Origin: an uncultured Allomuricauda sp.
Lineage (GTDB): Bacteria > Bacteroidota > Bacteroidia > Flavobacteriales > Flavobacteriaceae
Direction: 5' to 3'
Assembly: GCA_937911965.1 (NCBI GenBank)
Contig: CALDPL010000159.1
Span: 1-30,128 of the forward strand
Length of the DNA stretch: 30,128 nucleotides
The notes beneath the pieces are model-generated. The model saw only the letters and a program-made list of their open reading frames with translations. It ran no database searches and was not told the DNA's origin. This document shows positions 7,286 through 15,839 of this stretch, one piece after another. Made by a program: the position numbers and the translations under genes. The stretch's first letter is position 1. Each line of letters starts with the position of its first letter.

Positions 7286-10255
7286 ATGAAGTATGGCTTT
7301 GTAACTTTGGCAATGCTCCTTTGCACCGCTTTTGGCCACTCCCAGAGCAGGACCATTAGTGGAACGGTATCCGACAATATGGGACCCCTTCCCGGGGTCA
7401 ACGTACTGGTCAAGGGAACCACCGTTGGCGTGGTGAGCGATTTTGATGGAAATTTCACCCTGGATGGGGTGAGCGAAGACGACCTGCTCGTGTTGAGCTA
7501 CCTTGGGTTCGTGACCCAAGAGATTCCGGTCGGCCAACGACAGCACATCCAAGTGGTCATGGTCGAGGACACCCAGGCCCTGGATGAGGTCATTGTCGTG
7601 GGTTATGGTACCCAACTGAAAAGCAATGTGGTCGGCTCGGTCACCAGTGTTGAGGTGGAAGAGGCGACCAACGTCCCCACCACCAACGTATCCGAAATGC
7701 TCCGTGGTAGGGCCGCGGGGGTTCAGGTAAACCTGGGGGACGCCAGACCGGGAGGGTCTTCGGACATCATCATACGGGGCAATGTCTCCGTGGCGCCCGG
7801 GGGCAATGCACCCCTGATCATCGTGGACGGAATGCCCTATGACAACCTCAATGACGTGGCGCCGGACGATATCGCGAACATCGAGATTCTCAAGGATGCC
7901 TCATCCACGGCCATCTACGGTTCAAGGGCCTCCAACGGGGTCATCCTGGTCACCACCAAAACCGGAAAGGTCGGCAGGCCCAGTATCGAGTACCACGGCT
8001 ACACCACCGTTCAAACCCTGACCAAGAATTTCAACCAGTACGACGGCCAACAATATATAGACCTGAAAAGGGAGGCCAACAGAAACCGCTTTACAGGGGA
8101 CTACCTAAACGATGCGAACATCTTCTCCCCTTTTGAACTTCAGGCCATCGAGAACAAGAACTTTGTCAATTGGGAAGACCTGGTCCTGCAGGACGCAATC
8201 ATCCAGAACCACTCCCTGAGCTTTTCCTCGGGCACTGAAAACACCAAGATTTATTCCAGTGTGAACTATTTCACCCAGGAAGGGATCATTCCCAACTCGG
8301 GTTACGATCGGGGATCTTTCAAATTGAACCTGGAGCATAAGCTCACGGACAAACTGACCTTCCGAGGAATCCTAAATTACCAAAACGCAAAACAAGATCG
8401 GGAGACCGGGGGACTGAACTTTACCACCATCACCCCCTTGGCCATGCCCTATGATGCCGATGGAACCCTTCAAAAATTCTATCTGGGCCCGACCAATACC
8501 TCGGTGAACCCCCTTTGGGACCAACGGGAATCCACCGATGAGACCAAGATCAACCTTACGGACGTCAATTTGGGGCTGACCTATAAGATCGCCCCCAGCC
8601 TGAGCTATACGCTCAATACCCTGCTCAGGACCCGAAACACCAACCGGGGCATCTACAGAAGCTCCCTGCACTCTGCAGGGGACGAGGGGGTCGATGGTCT
8701 GGGCGTGCTTTCGAGCCAGCTCTTTACCCAGGTTTTGGTGGAGAACATTTTGAACTACACCCCAGAACTGAGTGAAGACCATAACTTGGATATTACAGCT
8801 GTACAGGCTTTTGACCAGCAACGGGATGAATACACCCAATTGGACAAATCCGGGTTCACCAATGACGCCCTGGGCTTCAACGGCAATGCCACCGTACTAT
8901 TGAACAATATCAGAAATGTATCCCAACGCAGGCTATTGTCCTATCTGGGAAGGGTTCGATACGGCTATTTGGACCGCTACCTTTTGGAGGCCACTGCCCG
9001 GGCGGACGGGGCCTCGGTCTTCGCCGAGAACAACAAATGGGGTTTCTTCCCCGCGGTATCCCTGGCCTGGAAAATGCACAATGAATCCTTTCTGAGTAAT
9101 GTGGATGCGGTCAATGAAATGAAACTCAGGGTAAGCTACGGGGCCACCGGCAACCAAGGGATCAACCCCTTGGAATCCCTTGGAGTGGCGGACGACGTCC
9201 CCTATGTGTTCGGGGACGAGACCGTGGCAGGGGCCACCCCCTCTTCCAGGCTTCCCAACCCCGACCTGAAATGGGAGACCACCACCACCTTGAACACCGG
9301 GGTGGACTTCAGGCTGTTCAACAACTTTTTGGAAGGGACCTTTGAATACTACAAGGCCAATACCACCGACCTGCTCTTGGATCGTTCCATTGCCGGAACC
9401 ACGGGGTTCAACGTTATGCGCTTCAATGCGGGAGAATTGGAGAACCAGGGGGTCGAGGCTTCCCTGACCGCCAACTTCATCCGTTCGGAGAACTTCAGCT
9501 GGTCCCTGGGATTGATTTTCTCCCACAACAAGAACGAGATCATCGCCCTGACCGGGGAAGTCGATGACCAGGGCAATCCCATCGACATGACCGATACCTG
9601 GGGCCGTAGGCTTTCCGTGGGACAGTCCATCAACAACATCTGGATGCCCAAATACGACGGCATCTACCAGGTCGGGGACGACATCATCAATAGCGGAAAT
9701 CCCCTGGCATCCCCCGGGGACGTCCGGGTGGTCGACCAGGACGGTAACGGACAGATCGACGACAGGGACAATGTGTTCACATCCACGGACCCCGATTGGT
9801 ACGGTTCCATTACCAATACCATTACCTACAAGAACTTTGACCTCTTCGCCGATATCTATATCGTACAGGGGGCCACAAAGCTCAATCCGGTACTGGCCAA
9901 TGGGGAACTGTGGAAAGGGGCCATCAACGGGATCAGGGCCAAGTACTACACCCCGGAACATCCCTCCACGGAATATCCCAGGCCCAAGCCGGATACCCAC
10001 CTGCACCTCTATTCCTTTGCGGTACGGGATGCTTCCTACCTGCGTTTGAGAACCCTATCATTGGGATATAACATCCCCAAGGAGGCCTTTTCAAAAATAG
10101 GACTGAAAAACGCCAGGGTCTATCTTACCGGGACCAACCTTTTGACCTTTACGGACTTTAAGTCTTACAGTCCGGAACAGAACCCGGTCGACGGCTGGGA
10201 ATCCGAATTCCCGGAATCACGGAACATCACCTTAGGCGTAAAAGTAGGATTCTAA
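7286..10255 (+). CDS. SusC-like TonB-dependent outer membrane transporter
   Basis: The 989-residue product has a signal peptide (to about HSQ20) and a carboxypeptidase-regulatory-like domain (about 21-100, SGTVSDNMGPLPGVNVLVKG and SDFDGNFTL). It then carries a TonB-box-like segment (ALDEVIVVGYGTQ), a plug domain with the SusC hallmark GSRASNGVILVTTKTGK, and a beta-barrel ending in an aromatic residue (VKVGF). These are diagnostic of SusC/RagA proteins, which import oligosaccharides in complex with the SusD lid using TonB-ExbBD energy. ATG 7286 gives the signal peptide; the longer frame to 7214 has no start function. The susD gene follows 10 bases after the stop, so the two are surely cotranscribed. 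Neighbouring GH16 suggests a beta-glucan substrate. Confidence 0.96.
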   Translation: MKYGFVTLAMLLCTAFGHSQSRTISGTVSDNMGPLPGVNVLVKGTTVGVVSDFDGNFTLDGVSEDDLLVLSYLGFVTQEIPVGQRQHIQVVMVEDTQALDEVIVVGYGTQLKSNVVGSVTSVEVEEATNVPTTNVSEMLRGRAAGVQVNLGDARPGGSSDIIIRGNVSVAPGGNAPLIIVDGMPYDNLNDVAPDDIANIEILKDASSTAIYGSRASNGVILVTTKTGKVGRPSIEYHGYTTVQTLTKNFNQYDGQQYIDLKREANRNRFTGDYLNDANIFSPFELQAIENKNFVNWEDLVLQDAIIQNHSLSFSSGTENTKIYSSVNYFTQEGIIPNSGYDRGSFKLNLEHKLTDKLTFRGILNYQNAKQDRETGGLNFTTITPLAMPYDADGTLQKFYLGPTNTSVNPLWDQRESTDETKINLTDVNLGLTYKIAPSLSYTLNTLLRTRNTNRGIYRSSLHSAGDEGVDGLGVLSSQLFTQVLVENILNYTPELSEDHNLDITAVQAFDQQRDEYTQLDKSGFTNDALGFNGNATVLLNNIRNVSQRRLLSYLGRVRYGYLDRYLLEATARADGASVFAENNKWGFFPAVSLAWKMHNESFLSNVDAVNEMKLRVSYGATGNQGINPLESLGVADDVPYVFGDETVAGATPSSRLPNPDLKWETTTTLNTGVDFRLFNNFLEGTFEYYKANTTDLLLDRSIAGTTGFNVMRFNAGELENQGVEASLTANFIRSENFSWSLGLIFSHNKNEIIALTGEVDDQGNPIDMTDTWGRRLSVGQSINNIWMPKYDGIYQVGDDIINSGNPLASPGDVRVVDQDGNGQIDDRDNVFTSTDPDWYGSITNTITYKNFDLFADIYIVQGATKLNPVLANGELWKGAINGIRAKYYTPEHPSTEYPRPKPDTHLHLYSFAVRDASYLRLRTLSLGYNIPKEAFSKIGLKNARVYLTGTNLLTFTDFKSYSPEQNPVDGWESEFPESRNITLGVKVGF

Positions 10256-10265
10256 AAAAATTGTC

Positions 10266-11879
10266 ATGAAAAAAAGAACCAATACAATATCAATCCAAGG
10301 GGCTTTGGCACTGCTGCTCTCCCTGGCCCTCTTTAGCTCCTGTGAGAAGGATTTTCTTCAGGACGAGCTTCATTCGGACACTTCGGTGGACTTCCTGTAT
10401 TCGACTCCCGAAGGTCTGGAATCCGCCACGGTGGGCCTCTATGCGCTCAACAGGAACATTTATCAGGATCAAAGCCTCAACGGCACCTACCCCCTGATCC
10501 TACAGGCCAAGAGCGATCTTGGGGTGGGAATCACCGGGGAGGTTTCCCTATATAGCCGCCTGCTTTGGGGGGCCAGCCTGGGCGATTACGGGACCACTTC
10601 CGGTCTGAACGCCCACTGGGTACATTTCTACCGTTTGGTGGATCGTTCCAACGCCATCATCAAGGGGGCCGAAAATCTGGCCGACATGGACACCGACAGA
10701 AAAAACCAGGTGCTGGCCGAGGCCAAGGCCATGAGGGCCCATGCATTTTTCTCCCTGTACAGGCTCTTCAACAACATCTATATCACCACCGAGCCCACTA
10801 CTCCTGACAATGCCTTTGACGTGCCCCAGGACAAGTCTTCCGAAGCGGAGATCTTCGCCTTGCTCAGGTCCGACCTGGATTTCGCCATTGCCAATCTGGA
10901 TTACAATCCGGGACAGTTCGGCCGATGGGGACAGGGAGCTGCCAGGCACCTAAGGGCGAAAGTGGCGATGTGGGAGGAGGACTGGGCCGAAGCGGCCGCA
11001 CAGGCCGATGCCATCATCAACAGCGGCAACCACAACCTGGTCACCACCGCGGAAGTCTTTGCCGGGGACCTCAACCATTCGGAAACCCTCTTTGCCATCA
11101 ACTTCATGAAGGAGACCATTGGCGGGGGAAGCCCCCACATCATGAGCTGGAACATGGTATCCGCCTATTCGGACGCTCCCGGAATGGTACAGTCCGTGGA
11201 AAACGGAGGGGCCGGAGCGGGCTTTATCTCCCTGAACCAATATATGATCGATTTGTTGGAAGAAGATCCGGGCGACAACAGAAAGAACAACACCTATTAC
11301 ATCTTTGAGTACGCCTATAACGATGAACCGGGCCTTCCCGCCGGGAAGCAATTGGGAGATCCCCTGGACCTCTACGAGAACCACCCCACGAACCAAAATG
11401 AGTTCATGCTCTACTACAGGAGGCAGAACCCCGGGGTGCTCAAATTCTTTGATGAAAGCGTGGAGCCCACGGACCGGAACCATTTCAAGAACATCATGAT
11501 CTATCGTTCGGCCGAAACCTATCTGATCGGGGCCGAGGCCCATATGATGTTGAACAACACCGCCAAGGCACTGGAATACCTCAATGCGGTCCGCGAGCGG
11601 GCAAATACCGCCCCGGTGGGCACCATCGACCTTCAGGCCATCCTGGACGAAAGGGCAAGGGAACTGGCCTTCGAGGGACAGCGTTGGTTCACCCTGAAAA
11701 GGACGGGGAAGCTCTATGAGTTCCTATTGGACCATATGAACAACGACAATATGAACGAATCCTATCCGGAAGGAAACCCCAAAGTCCTGTTGAGGGAATA
11801 TATGAAGAACTGGCCCATCCCCCAACAGCAAATGGACTTACTTGGACCCAATTACCCCCAGAACGACGGGTACAACTAA
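10266..11879 (+). CDS. SusD/RagB-family outer membrane lipoprotein
   Basis: The 537-residue product has a lipoprotein signal (hydrophobic stretch then FSSC, with Cys26 as lipidation site) followed by EKDFLQDEL, the usual start of mature SusD proteins. Family features include the N-terminal helical region with RSNAIIKGAENL and AEAKAMRAHAFFSLYRLF, which form the TPR-like helices. Near the C-terminus are AVRERANT and ERARELAFEGQRWFTLKRTGKL. SusD sits on the outside of the outer membrane as the lid of SusC and binds the incoming glycan. Length and position match a standard SusCD pair. Specificity cannot be read directly. Confidence 0.96.
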   Translation: MKKRTNTISIQGALALLLSLALFSSCEKDFLQDELHSDTSVDFLYSTPEGLESATVGLYALNRNIYQDQSLNGTYPLILQAKSDLGVGITGEVSLYSRLLWGASLGDYGTTSGLNAHWVHFYRLVDRSNAIIKGAENLADMDTDRKNQVLAEAKAMRAHAFFSLYRLFNNIYITTEPTTPDNAFDVPQDKSSEAEIFALLRSDLDFAIANLDYNPGQFGRWGQGAARHLRAKVAMWEEDWAEAAAQADAIINSGNHNLVTTAEVFAGDLNHSETLFAINFMKETIGGGSPHIMSWNMVSAYSDAPGMVQSVENGGAGAGFISLNQYMIDLLEEDPGDNRKNNTYYIFEYAYNDEPGLPAGKQLGDPLDLYENHPTNQNEFMLYYRRQNPGVLKFFDESVEPTDRNHFKNIMIYRSAETYLIGAEAHMMLNNTAKALEYLNAVRERANTAPVGTIDLQAILDERARELAFEGQRWFTLKRTGKLYEFLLDHMNNDNMNESYPEGNPKVLLREYMKNWPIPQQQMDLLGPNYPQNDGYN

Positions 11880-11916
11880 GGGATACTGAACAGGATTAAC
11901 TAAAACTTTGGAAACA

Positions 11917-14097
11917 ATGAAAACCAAAAAGAACAAAAACAACATAACCGGTCCAAAATGGTCCCTTTTGACCCTGATGCTGGTATTCGGGACCTTGGTG
12001 GGCATGGTCTCATGCGAGGAAGAGGACGATATGCCGCCCCCATCGGCCTATGTGCCACCGACCCCGGAACCCGAACCTGAATCGGGTGAGCCCTGTAATT
12101 TCACCACCATTGTGCCCGACCTGGTCGAAGGGATCGATTTTGAATGTGGGGCGCCCGAAATCACCACCTTCGAGGAAAACGAGGGCAGCTTGGAAATCGA
12201 ATTTGTCGAAAACCCGGACAGCTCGGGGTTGAACCCTTCCGAAAAAGTGGTGAAATACACCCAGACCGCAGGGGTACAGCCCTGGGCGGGTTTCTTTTTC
12301 AAACTCTCCGGTAAAATTGATTTCAACGAGCTCCAGGGCATAAAGATAAAGGTGTATTCCCCGGCCCCAGATCAGATTGTCCTCTTGAAATTGGAGGATG
12401 CCGCGGATGGTTCCATTGCCAAGGAAGTTCAGGCTCTCACCACGGTGGCGGACCAATGGGAGGAACTCACCTTTACCTTTTCGCCCAGCGACTCGGACAA
12501 ATTCGACAACATGGTGTTGTTCTTTGACTTCAACGGACCCAAGGATGCCACAACGGTCCATTACTTTGACGACATCATCATGGGGGCCGGCGGAACCGTT
12601 GAGGAGCCCACAGATCCCGGAACACCCTCCGGTGCGGCCCCGGTGCCCACCGTCGATCCCCTGGAGGTCATTTCCCTCTTCAGTGGGGCCTATACCAATG
12701 TTGAGGTGGACACTTGGAGGACCGATTGGTCCGATGCCACCCTGGAGGAGGTTGCCATTGAAGGGGACGATGTCAAGAAATACAGTGCCCTTGGCTTTGT
12801 GGGAATTGAGACCATGGCCAGCCCCATCGACATTTCGGGCATGACCCACATCCACGTCGATATCTGGACCGGGGATGCCACCGGCTTCAATATCAAACTT
12901 GTGGATCTTGGCGAGGATGGAATCTTCGGGGGAGGAAACGATGTGGAACACGAGATTGTCATCGAGAACCCCGCCCAGCAGGAATGGGTGGGTCTGGACA
13001 TACCCCTGGCGGATTTCACGAACCTGACCACCAAGGAACAAATCGGACAGTTGATCTTTTCAGCGGCCCCCTTCAAGGTGCCCACCGTCTATGTGGACAA
13101 CGTATATTTTTACAACGAGTCAGGAATCAGCACCCGGCCCCTGGCGGGAGCCCCGGCCCCGACCGTGGACCAGGCCAATGTGATCTCGATCTTCAGCGAT
13201 GCCTATGCCGATGTGGCGGGCACGGACTTCAACCCGAATTGGGGACAGGCCACCCAGGTGACCCAACAGGATGTGGCCGGCAACAACACCCTGGTATACG
13301 AAAACCTGAACTATCAGGGCACGCAGTTTGCCACGCCCATCGATGCCTCAGCCATGACCATGATCCATGTCGACTACTGGACCCCGGATGCCACGGCACT
13401 GAACCTGTCCCTGATCAGCACCGGACCGGCGGAGACCCCCTATGCCTTTGCGGTCACTACAGGCCACTGGACAGGGGTGGACATTCCCCTGAGCGCCTTC
13501 TCCTCGGTGGTGGACCTTACGGACATCATCCAACTGAAGTTTGACGGCAACGGCACCATCTATTTGGACAACATTTATTTCTTTGCTCCCCCGCCCACGG
13601 AGCCTACTGCCGCGGCCCCGGCCCCGACCCATGCGGAGTCCGATGTGATCTCCCTTTTCAGCGAGGCCTATAGCGGGGTCCCTGTGGATACGTGGAGGAC
13701 GGATTGGTCCGCGGGCAACTTGGAAGAGGTTACCCTTGCCGGAAATGCCGTTAAAAAGTATACCGACCTGAACTTTGTGGGCATCGAGACGGTGACCACT
13801 CAGATCGACGCCACGGAAATGACCCATTTTCGAACCGATGTCTGGACGGCCGATGCCACCCAGATCAGGATCAAATTGGTGGACTTTGGAATCAATGGCA
13901 TCTATGACGGAGGGGATGACGTGGAACATGAATATGTCATAGAAAATCCGACCCGGAACACTTGGCTTACCCTGGACATCCCCTTGACGGAATTCACGGG
14001 ACTGACCACAAGGGCGAACATCGCCCAGTTGATCTATTCGGGACAGCCCGCGGGATCGATGACCCTGTTCGTGGACAATGTGTATTTCCACAAGTAG
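11917..14097 (+). CDS. Surface lipoprotein with repeated beta-sandwich domains, probable glycan-binding protein
   Basis: The 726-residue product has a lipoprotein leader (LVGMVSC, Cys33), an acidic segment and a Pro/Glu linker. Four domains follow: an N-terminal one (about 44-235) and three related repeats starting at residues 240, 410 and 565. Each repeat opens with an A-P-x-P-T linker and VIS(L/I)FS, and ends with (V/L)DN(V/I)YF. Repeats 1 and 3 are most alike, sharing VDTWRTDWS, VKKY, FVGIET and DDVEHE-type strings; repeat 2 is divergent. No catalytic motif is seen. Its place just after SusD and before GH16 is that of surface glycan-binding proteins, so capture of beta-glucan is likely but inferred. 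ATG 11917 is used; the TTG at 11908 adds only three residues. Confidence 0.8.
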   Translation: MKTKKNKNNITGPKWSLLTLMLVFGTLVGMVSCEEEDDMPPPSAYVPPTPEPEPESGEPCNFTTIVPDLVEGIDFECGAPEITTFEENEGSLEIEFVENPDSSGLNPSEKVVKYTQTAGVQPWAGFFFKLSGKIDFNELQGIKIKVYSPAPDQIVLLKLEDAADGSIAKEVQALTTVADQWEELTFTFSPSDSDKFDNMVLFFDFNGPKDATTVHYFDDIIMGAGGTVEEPTDPGTPSGAAPVPTVDPLEVISLFSGAYTNVEVDTWRTDWSDATLEEVAIEGDDVKKYSALGFVGIETMASPIDISGMTHIHVDIWTGDATGFNIKLVDLGEDGIFGGGNDVEHEIVIENPAQQEWVGLDIPLADFTNLTTKEQIGQLIFSAAPFKVPTVYVDNVYFYNESGISTRPLAGAPAPTVDQANVISIFSDAYADVAGTDFNPNWGQATQVTQQDVAGNNTLVYENLNYQGTQFATPIDASAMTMIHVDYWTPDATALNLSLISTGPAETPYAFAVTTGHWTGVDIPLSAFSSVVDLTDIIQLKFDGNGTIYLDNIYFFAPPPTEPTAAAPAPTHAESDVISLFSEAYSGVPVDTWRTDWSAGNLEEVTLAGNAVKKYTDLNFVGIETVTTQIDATEMTHFRTDVWTADATQIRIKLVDFGINGIYDGGDDVEHEYVIENPTRNTWLTLDIPLTEFTGLTTRANIAQLIYSGQPAGSMTLFVDNVYFHK
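12634..13113 (+). repeat. Intragenic domain repeat 1 of the binding protein
   Basis: This segment codes for the first of three related beta-sandwich modules. It is closest to repeat 3 (13609-14094): both keep WRTDWS, a DVKKY/AVKKY strand, FVGIET, and the acidic loop GGNDVEHE/GGDDVEHE. The related module in between (13144-13590) has lost those strings but keeps the linker and the final DN(V/I)YF strand. Confidence 0.75.
13144..13590 (+). repeat. Intragenic domain repeat 2 (divergent module)
   Basis: It begins with the linker APAPTVDQANVISIFS and ends with YLDNIYFF, aligning with the modules on either side. The middle is shorter and replaces WRTDWS by FNPNWG and the acidic DVEHE loop by an unrelated loop. 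This suggests a different ligand surface or a structural role. Confidence 0.7.
13609..14094 (+). repeat. Intragenic domain repeat 3 of the binding protein
   Basis: This C-terminal module closely matches repeat 1 in motif order and spacing, with TWRTDWS, VKKY, FVGIET, VDFG, DDVEHE and FVDNVYF. The similarity suggests a duplication more recent than the split from the middle module. Confidence 0.75.
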
Positions 14098-14140
14098 GCG
14101 TTCCAAGGGAAGGATCGATTGATATAAGTTAATGGAAGGT

Positions 14141-14161
14141 CCCCCACCCCCAAGGTGGGGG
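14141..14161 (+). other. GC-rich intercistronic hairpin before GH16
   Basis: CCCCCACC (14141-14148) and GGTGGGGG (14154-14161) form a perfect 8-bp stem with a 5-base loop, 44 bases after the binding-protein stop and 24 bases before the GH16 start. No T-tract follows, so it is more likely an mRNA stability or partial-termination element than a true terminator. Confidence 0.55.
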
Positions 14162-14184
14162 CTCCGTTCCCAAGTTTGATTGCC

Positions 14185-15336
14185 ATGAAAAACAAGAAAC
14201 GTACATCCAATTTTCAAATTTTAAAGATGAGTCTATTGAACATTTCACTGCTGACCCTGCTCTTTGCCCTTTCCTGTAGCTCCGGGGATCCATCGGCCGA
14301 AGGGGCCCCCACGGACCTCCAGGTCGAAGCCGCACCCATCGGGGCCGATCAGGCCAATCCCAACGGGGATGGTTCGGGCAAGGTCATCATAACGGCAACG
14401 GCCAAAAATGCGGTCAAATACGCCTTCAGGATCGGCACCGGGGATATGATCCAAAGCCAAACGGGAATCCTGGAACACCAATTCCTCGACAACGGCACCC
14501 ATACCTACGATATTGCGGCCTGGGCCTATTCCCAATCCGGGGAATACATCACCAAGACCCTCAGTGTGGAAGTGTACCGCTCCGATGAGAAATTTGCAAC
14601 CTTGGTCTTTTTTGATGAATTTGACTACGAGGGAAGGCCCGATGCCCAAAAATGGCACCATCAGATCATCCCTCCGAACAATGGCAGTTGGCACAACAAC
14701 GAACTGCAGCACTATACCGATCGGCCTGAAAATTCCTTCGTCGACGAAGGCGCCCTAAAAATCAAGGCCCTAAAGGAACAGTATACCTACAACGGTTCCA
14801 CAAAGGCCTATACCTCGGCGCGGATGAACGCCAAGTTCGCCTTCACCTATGGGAGGGTGGAAGTCCGGGCCAAACTCCCCAGCACTGCGGGCACCTGGCC
14901 CGCGATCTGGACCCTGGGGGCAAACTCCAATGAGACCGGGAATTACTTCGGGGACCAATACGGCAGTGTGGGATGGCCCCTATGCGGGGAAATCGACATC
15001 CTGGAACAGACCGGATGGGACAAGAACAGTACCATTTCCCATTTTCACTGGGGGGACCTCAACACTGGGGAATACAAGGAAGAGGGCAGCGAGGCCCCGA
15101 TAGAAAATGCATCCGGCGAGTACCACATCTATTCCCTGGAATGGGACAGCAACAGCCTGAAGACCTATGTGGATGATCGCTTGATCCACACCTTTGTCAA
15201 CGGTTCAAACAAACCCTTCAACAAAGAGCACTACCTGATTCTGAACATTGCCATGGGCGGCAATCTGGGAGGAACGGTACCGGATGATTTTGCCGAGGGC
15301 ACCTTTGAAATTGACTACGTCAGGATATACCAATAA
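14185..15336 (+). CDS. GH16 family beta-glucanase lipoprotein (laminarinase-like)
   Basis: The 383-residue product has a lipoprotein signal (LLFALSC, Cys31), an Ig/PKD-like domain (about 40-132) and a GH16 catalytic domain (about 138-383). The catalytic signature reads GEIDILEQ: Glu269 is the expected nucleophile and Glu274 the acid/base, with Asp271 between them. Other family blocks are FDEFDYEG, NNELQHYTDRPENSF, YGRVEVRAKLP, WPAIWTLG and YSLEWDSNSLKTYVDD. EIDIxE without an extra residue fits endo-beta-1,3-glucanases (laminarinases), although agarases and lichenases share the fold. It is expected on the cell surface, cutting polysaccharide for SusCD. ATG 14227 is an alternative start giving a shorter leader. 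It is the last gene of the locus and is closed by a strong terminator. Confidence 0.93.
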   Translation: MKNKKRTSNFQILKMSLLNISLLTLLFALSCSSGDPSAEGAPTDLQVEAAPIGADQANPNGDGSGKVIITATAKNAVKYAFRIGTGDMIQSQTGILEHQFLDNGTHTYDIAAWAYSQSGEYITKTLSVEVYRSDEKFATLVFFDEFDYEGRPDAQKWHHQIIPPNNGSWHNNELQHYTDRPENSFVDEGALKIKALKEQYTYNGSTKAYTSARMNAKFAFTYGRVEVRAKLPSTAGTWPAIWTLGANSNETGNYFGDQYGSVGWPLCGEIDILEQTGWDKNSTISHFHWGDLNTGEYKEEGSEAPIENASGEYHIYSLEWDSNSLKTYVDDRLIHTFVNGSNKPFNKEHYLILNIAMGGNLGGTVPDDFAEGTFEIDYVRIYQ

Positions 15337-15422
15337 TATTTGATCGTGCAAAAATTGAATTGATTGGAAGCCTAATCCAATTTCATGGCCCTGGGGAAGG
15401 GATCTGGAATCCATCCCCAACC

Positions 15423-15460
15423 AAAAAAGGCCGGGACCTCCACGGGTACCGGCCTTTTTT
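15423..15460. terminator. Bidirectional rho-independent terminator
   Basis: AAAAAAGGCCGG (15423-15434) is the exact reverse complement of CCGGCCTTTTTT (15449-15460), with a 14-base loop. The GC stem with T6 on each strand can end both the GH16 transcript from the left and the CPXCG gene from the right, whose stop codon touches it. Confidence 0.92.
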
Positions 15461-15639
15461 CATTGGGCCGGACGTACCTCAAAGGAAAGCAGTTCCCCGC
15501 CCTCGAAACGGATGGTGACCTCCAAGGGATTGCAGCACAGTCCACAATCCTCCACATAATTCTGCCGGGGGACCGAAGGGTCCAGGAAGAATGAGATTTC
15601 CTCCCAGCAAAAGGGGCATTGGAAAAGGTGTTCGTACAT
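15460..15639 (-). CDS. CPXCG-motif cysteine-rich small protein
   Basis: The 59-residue product carries CPFC near the N-terminus and CGLCC about 20 residues later, the paired cysteine knuckles of the CPXCG family (PF14255 type), probably binding zinc. The C-terminus has the usual short beta strands (LEVTIRFEGGELLSFEV). Function of the family is unknown. ATG at 15637-15639 is chosen since MYEHLFQCPFC is the usual start; the frame extends 18 codons further upstream but without family similarity. Its stop codon overlaps the terminator it shares with GH16. Confidence 0.85.
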   Translation of the reverse strand: MYEHLFQCPFCWEEISFFLDPSVPRQNYVEDCGLCCNPLEVTIRFEGGELLSFEVRPAQ

Positions 15640-15669
15640 GGGGTTCAACAATTTGTTCAAGTGCCAACC

Positions 15670-15677
15670 CAAAAATA
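15670..15677 (-). promoter_or_regulatory. -7 promoter element before the CPXCG gene
   Basis: On the minus strand this reads TATTTTTG, an exact TAnnTTTG match, ending 31 bases before the start codon. No clear -33 box is seen at the right distance. Confidence 0.35.
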
Positions 15678-15839
15678 AGGACAACCGGCCCAACTTTCGA
15701 TTCCCTTGGCCAATAAATGATTGTCAAGGCATGGGGAACGAAATGAATAAAAATGTTTTTGTGGGTTGCCCATTGAAATACCGGGCCGTGGAACTTCCCT
15801 AAAAGAATAAAAAAAGGGGTGCCTATTCCTGAATCGGAA

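Noticed and set aside
8933..10006. 357-codon open frame on the minus strand
   Set aside because: It lies entirely antisense to susC, whose protein features are unambiguous; the frame is Gly/Val-rich and has no family features.
12010..13041. 343-codon open frame on the minus strand
   Set aside because: Antisense to the binding-protein gene, which shows a lipobox and domain repeats; the opposite frame has none.
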